NCBI GenBank assembly: GCA_021797225.1
Contig: JAKAAE010000059.1
Span: forward strand, 1 to 8,928
Origin: Thermoplasmata archaeon
GTDB lineage: Archaea > Thermoplasmatota > Thermoplasmata > Thermoplasmatales > Thermoplasmataceae
Reading direction: 5' to 3'
DNA: 8,928 nt
The notes beneath the pieces are model-generated. The model had not been told where the DNA came from. It did not search any database and saw only the letters and a list, made by a program, of their open reading frames with translations. A program made the position numbers and the translations under genes. Below, one piece after another: positions 6,941 to 8,928 of this stretch; position 1 is the first letter of the stretch, and every line of letters begins with the position of its first letter.

Positions 6941-7507
6941 ATGAAAATAGGCGTTATTGATAATGGCGGCCAGTGGACACATAGAGAATGGAGGGTTATC
7001 AAGTCTCTGGATGTGGACGCTGAGATATACCCGAACACGGTTGAAACTAACAAACTGGATAATCTTGATGGACTTGTTCTATCAGGTGGACCCGCAAGCA
7101 TCCAATCAGAAATAGGGAAACTGGGTTTTATCAAGGAATATATCGAGTTACATAATTATCCTGTTCTTGGAATATGTGCCGGTGCACAGTTTATAGCCCT
7201 GAACTCTGGGGGCACTGTTGATAAAGCAATTCATCCTGAGTATGGTAAAAAGAATGTGATATTCAATAGAAGTGAATCAATTTTTGAAGGTATACCGAAG
7301 AATATCAGTGTGTGGGAAAATCATAACGACGAAATTAAGGTTCTACCAGAAGAATATATTCTTTGTGCATCTTCAGATTCATGCAGGGTTCAGGCCTTTT
7401 ATCATAAAAGCAAGGATATATTTGCAGTGCAATTCCATCCAGAGGTAAATAACACTGAATTCGGCACTGAAATTTTTAAAAATTTTATAAATGCTTGCAG
7501 AAAATAG
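6941..7507 (+). CDS. guaA: GMP synthase glutamine amidotransferase subunit (subunit A)
   Basis: Class I glutamine amidotransferase that releases ammonia from glutamine for the separate ATP-pyrophosphatase subunit, which converts XMP to GMP in purine synthesis. In archaea the two activities are commonly on two polypeptides; the 188-residue length and absence of a synthase domain fit the stand-alone subunit A. Visible features are VIDNGGQWTHREWR at the start (5-18), LVLSGGPASI (46-54), the nucleophile elbow LGICAGAQFIAL with Cys79, WENHNDE (125-131), and the His166/Glu168 pair in QFHPEVNNTEFG. The usual Gly-His after the nucleophile (GICxGHQ) is Gly-Ala here, a variant I recall from the Thermoplasma enzyme, so probably a lineage trait rather than damage. 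The partner subunit is not in the window. The ATG at 6941 is the conserved start, and the gene is followed closely by trmI. Confidence 0.92.
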   Translation: MKIGVIDNGGQWTHREWRVIKSLDVDAEIYPNTVETNKLDNLDGLVLSGGPASIQSEIGKLGFIKEYIELHNYPVLGICAGAQFIALNSGGTVDKAIHPEYGKKNVIFNRSESIFEGIPKNISVWENHNDEIKVLPEEYILCASSDSCRVQAFYHKSKDIFAVQFHPEVNNTEFGTEIFKNFINACRK

Positions 7508-7520
7508 CCGGGTAATTAAT

Positions 7521-8261
7521 ATGCTTATTTTAAAATCAGATACATTAACAGGAATACTGGATGGCAAAAATCTAATAGCCTACATTGGAAATGAGAAAAT
7601 ACACCTGCCAAGGAATGCTATTATAGAGCCAGGGGACACTATTAAAATAAAAAATAGAGAATTTATAGCATTGAATCCCGACCCTGTATTTTTCCCTGAG
7701 GTATCTGGAAGAAGCACACAGGTAATTCTTCCATTTGACGCTTCATATATAATTTATGCTACCGGTATATCTCCAGGAAAAATGGTTCTGGAAGCAGGAA
7801 TTGGAACCGGCTCTCTCAGTTTTGGAATTCTCAAAGCTATAGGAGGTAATGGCAAACTTACCAGCATGGATATAAATGAGGAAAGTATTGCTACTGCCAG
7901 AGAAAATATCGCCAGATTCTTACCCGTTGAAAACTGGGATACTTATAACGGGGATATCCGAACGACTGTGCTGGATGAAAAATTCGATGTGGCAATTCTT
8001 GATATCCCGGATCCATGGAATGCTATAGAGAATATAAGAAAGTGTATGAAACCGGGATCTTTTCTTGTTACATATTCTCCGAATTTCAATCAGGCTGAAA
8101 AGAATGTAATTACAATGAAAAAACATAGATATTATGTACTGGAAACTGTAGAGCTTATTAAAAGAAATATAATAGTCAGGGAAAATGCCACCCGGCCTGA
8201 CAATAATATCATAGATCACACTGCATTCATAACAATAGCTGTGATGCAATCCATGGTGTAA
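7521..8261 (+). CDS. trmI: tRNA (adenine-N1)-methyltransferase TrmI
   Basis: S-adenosylmethionine-dependent enzyme that makes 1-methyladenosine in the T-loop of tRNA (position 58, in some archaea also 57), acting as a homotetramer in characterised family members. From the ATG at 7521 it has 246 residues: an N-terminal beta domain (1-60), GRSTQVILPFDASYIIYATG (63-82), the SAM-binding loop EAGIGTGSLS (91-100), the acidic ribose-binding Asp118 (SMDINEE), the catalytic-type ILDIPDP (159-165), KPGSFLVTYSPNFNQ (177-191) and the C-terminal TRPDNNIIDHTAFI. The frame is open upstream to an ATG at 7491 inside guaA, which would overlap that gene by 17 bp and add ten residues; 7521 is preferred because the overlap extension matches nothing in the family and GGTAAT lies about 7 nt before it as a weak ribosome-binding site. 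It is almost certainly co-transcribed with guaA. It is a little short compared with Pyrococcus TrmI (about 253) but intact. Confidence 0.9.
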   Translation: MLILKSDTLTGILDGKNLIAYIGNEKIHLPRNAIIEPGDTIKIKNREFIALNPDPVFFPEVSGRSTQVILPFDASYIIYATGISPGKMVLEAGIGTGSLSFGILKAIGGNGKLTSMDINEESIATARENIARFLPVENWDTYNGDIRTTVLDEKFDVAILDIPDPWNAIENIRKCMKPGSFLVTYSPNFNQAEKNVITMKKHRYYVLETVELIKRNIIVRENATRPDNNIIDHTAFITIAVMQSMV

Positions 8262-8275
8262 TTTTTATTTTAAAA
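8262..8275 (+). terminator. T-rich termination region after trmI
   Basis: Directly after the TAA stop of trmI the plus strand reads ATTTTTATTTTAAA, a typical archaeal T-rich terminator without an evident hairpin. Confidence 0.4.
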
Positions 8276-8293
8276 CCTTAACTCACTGATTCT

Positions 8294-8376
8294 TAGGTAA
8301 TAGTTACCCATACCTTTTATTTCCTCATTATTTTACTATATTTCGATAGGGAATGTTAATATATTACTATTACCTA
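8294..8376. repeat. 11-bp inverted repeat pair upstream of the transposase
   Basis: TAGGTAATAGT at 8294-8304 is exactly complementary to ACTATTACCTA at 8366-8376, with 61 bp between. The left arm also overlaps a local palindrome, GGTAATAGTTACC (8296-8308). The left end of the insertion sequence probably lies in this stretch, but its terminal repeat cannot be fixed because the right end is outside the window. Confidence 0.5.
8356..8366 (+). promoter_or_regulatory. TATA-like box of the transposase gene
   Basis: TTAATATATTA is centred about 26 bp before the ATG at 8388, the spacing expected for a leaderless archaeal transcript. No Shine-Dalgarno sequence is visible. It sits between two copies of TAGGGAAT (8347-8354 and 8378-8385). 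Confidence 0.5.
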
Positions 8377-8387
8377 TTAGGGAATAT

Positions 8388-8928
8388 ATGGAGAATTGGG
8401 TAAGGAAGGTTCTGGAAAAGGAAAATCTAAGGAACGTTGAGGTCAAGAAGATAGGGAATAATTATTATGCCTACAGTGTGAGCAGTGTATATGACAAGGA
8501 GAAGAAGAGGCCAAGGAAGGTATCCGGCAAGTACATTGGGAAAATAACTGAATCAGGAATAATAAGGAAGATTAAAAGGAATATAAGGACAGTATTCGAA
8601 TACGGGAATTCACAGATGATATATAATATAATACAGGACATAGCTGCACCACTGAGGAAATACTTTTCATCTGCCAATGAGATAATGGCCATGGCATCGG
8701 TAAAGGCAGTAAGGAATATCCCGCTGAAGTACATTGATGATGCATATTCAAAACTGTACATGTCAAGAATGATTGATGCATCATTGTCACATTCCACCAT
8801 AGCAATGAAATTAAGGGAGATAGGTTCAGACTTAAAAGCACAGCATGAATTCTTTAAAGAGATGATTGATGATGGCAATACATATCTGTATGACCTGTCA
8901 TCCATATTCTCATACTCAGAGAATACAA
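8388..8928 (+). CDS. IS4/IS1634-like DDE transposase, 5' part (runs off window)
   Basis: The plus strand is open from the ATG at 8388 to the window edge, giving 180 residues with no stop. The protein begins MENWVRKVLEKENLRNVEVK, has a basic, Lys/Arg-rich first third with GKYIGKITESGIIRKIKR (48-65), a helical middle, and then the sequence YLYDLSSIFSYSEN (166-179) in which Asp169 matches the first catalytic aspartate of the DDE transposases of the IS4 superfamily (the common form is D-hydrophobic-T/S-S). Such elements are frequent in Thermoplasmatales genomes. The full transposase would be expected to continue for about 250-400 residues more, carrying the second Asp and the Glu, so intactness cannot be judged. 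The start is supported by the TATA-like box 26 bp upstream. Arg codons are almost all AGG, and Lys codons often AAG, which looks different from the neighbouring trmI gene and fits a mobile origin. Confidence 0.8.
   Translation, partial: MENWVRKVLEKENLRNVEVKKIGNNYYAYSVSSVYDKEKKRPRKVSGKYIGKITESGIIRKIKRNIRTVFEYGNSQMIYNIIQDIAAPLRKYFSSANEIMAMASVKAVRNIPLKYIDDAYSKLYMSRMIDASLSHSTIAMKLREIGSDLKAQHEFFKEMIDDGNTYLYDLSSIFSYSENT

Larger units (their letters stand above)
8294..8928 (+). mobile_element. Insertion sequence, left part only
   Basis: The transposase gene plus its upstream repeats mark an insertion sequence placed downstream of the guaA-trmI unit, in a non-coding stretch where insertion should do little harm. 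The left boundary is approximate: somewhere between the trmI terminator and the transposase promoter, with the repeat at 8294 as the best visible candidate. The right end and target-site duplication are outside the window. Confidence 0.6.

Noticed and set aside
7491..7520. Upstream ATG extending trmI by ten residues into guaA
   Set aside because: The extra residues match nothing in the family, and the ATG at 7521 has a weak ribosome-binding site at the right distance.
8471..8905. Minus-strand open frame of 144 codons rich in hydrophobic residues
   Set aside because: It is antisense to the transposase, whose plus-strand reading has a recognisable catalytic motif and a promoter; the hydrophobicity is the mirror of Lys/Arg/Asp-rich codons.
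1..8928. CRISPR array, tRNA or rRNA genes, or a defence island
   Set aside because: No regularly spaced direct repeats, no tRNA-like cloverleaf or rRNA segments and no nuclease, toxin or restriction genes were seen when reading both strands.

Overview
The window looks like chromosome of an acidophilic archaeon of the Thermoplasmatales (Ferroplasma, Acidiplasma, Thermoplasma or Cuniculiplasma type). The evidence is: archaeal ribosomal protein S3Ae, an archaeal NMD3 homologue, a stand-alone glutamine amidotransferase subunit of GMP synthase with the GICAGAQ active-site variant (which I recall from Thermoplasma), an archaeal TrmI tRNA methyltransferase, low GC, and promoters whose TATA box lies about 25 bp before the start codon with no Shine-Dalgarno sequence (leaderless style). 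The genus is an inference from memory of these families.

Layout. From about 6754 down to 1 nearly everything is on the minus strand. Read in the direction of transcription it holds: an unrecognised 201-residue protein (6754-6149); a DtxR/MntR-type regulator (6072-5674) with a perfect 15-bp palindrome between its TATA box and start codon; then, after a convergent plus-strand histidine phosphatase (5105-5677), a tight three-gene run of a YyaL/SPATA20-type thioredoxin-fold protein (5016-3100), NMD3 (3086-2082) and an arginine deiminase family enzyme (2049-802); and finally ribosomal protein S3Ae (594 to beyond the left edge). On the plus strand from 6941 come guaA subunit A and trmI as a two-gene unit, followed by the 5' part of an IS element whose DDE transposase (8388 onward) runs off the right edge.

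How they fit together. Most genes are housekeeping: translation and ribosome biogenesis (S3Ae, NMD3), tRNA modification (TrmI) and purine synthesis (GuaA). The arginine deiminase would release ammonia from arginine, which could matter to an acidophile, but no other arginine-pathway gene is present. No CRISPR array, tRNA, rRNA, phage cluster or obvious new multi-gene system was seen. The points most worth a second look are the regulator with its palindromic candidate operator and altered metal-ligand positions, the orphan protein upstream of it, and the inverted repeats in front of the transposase.
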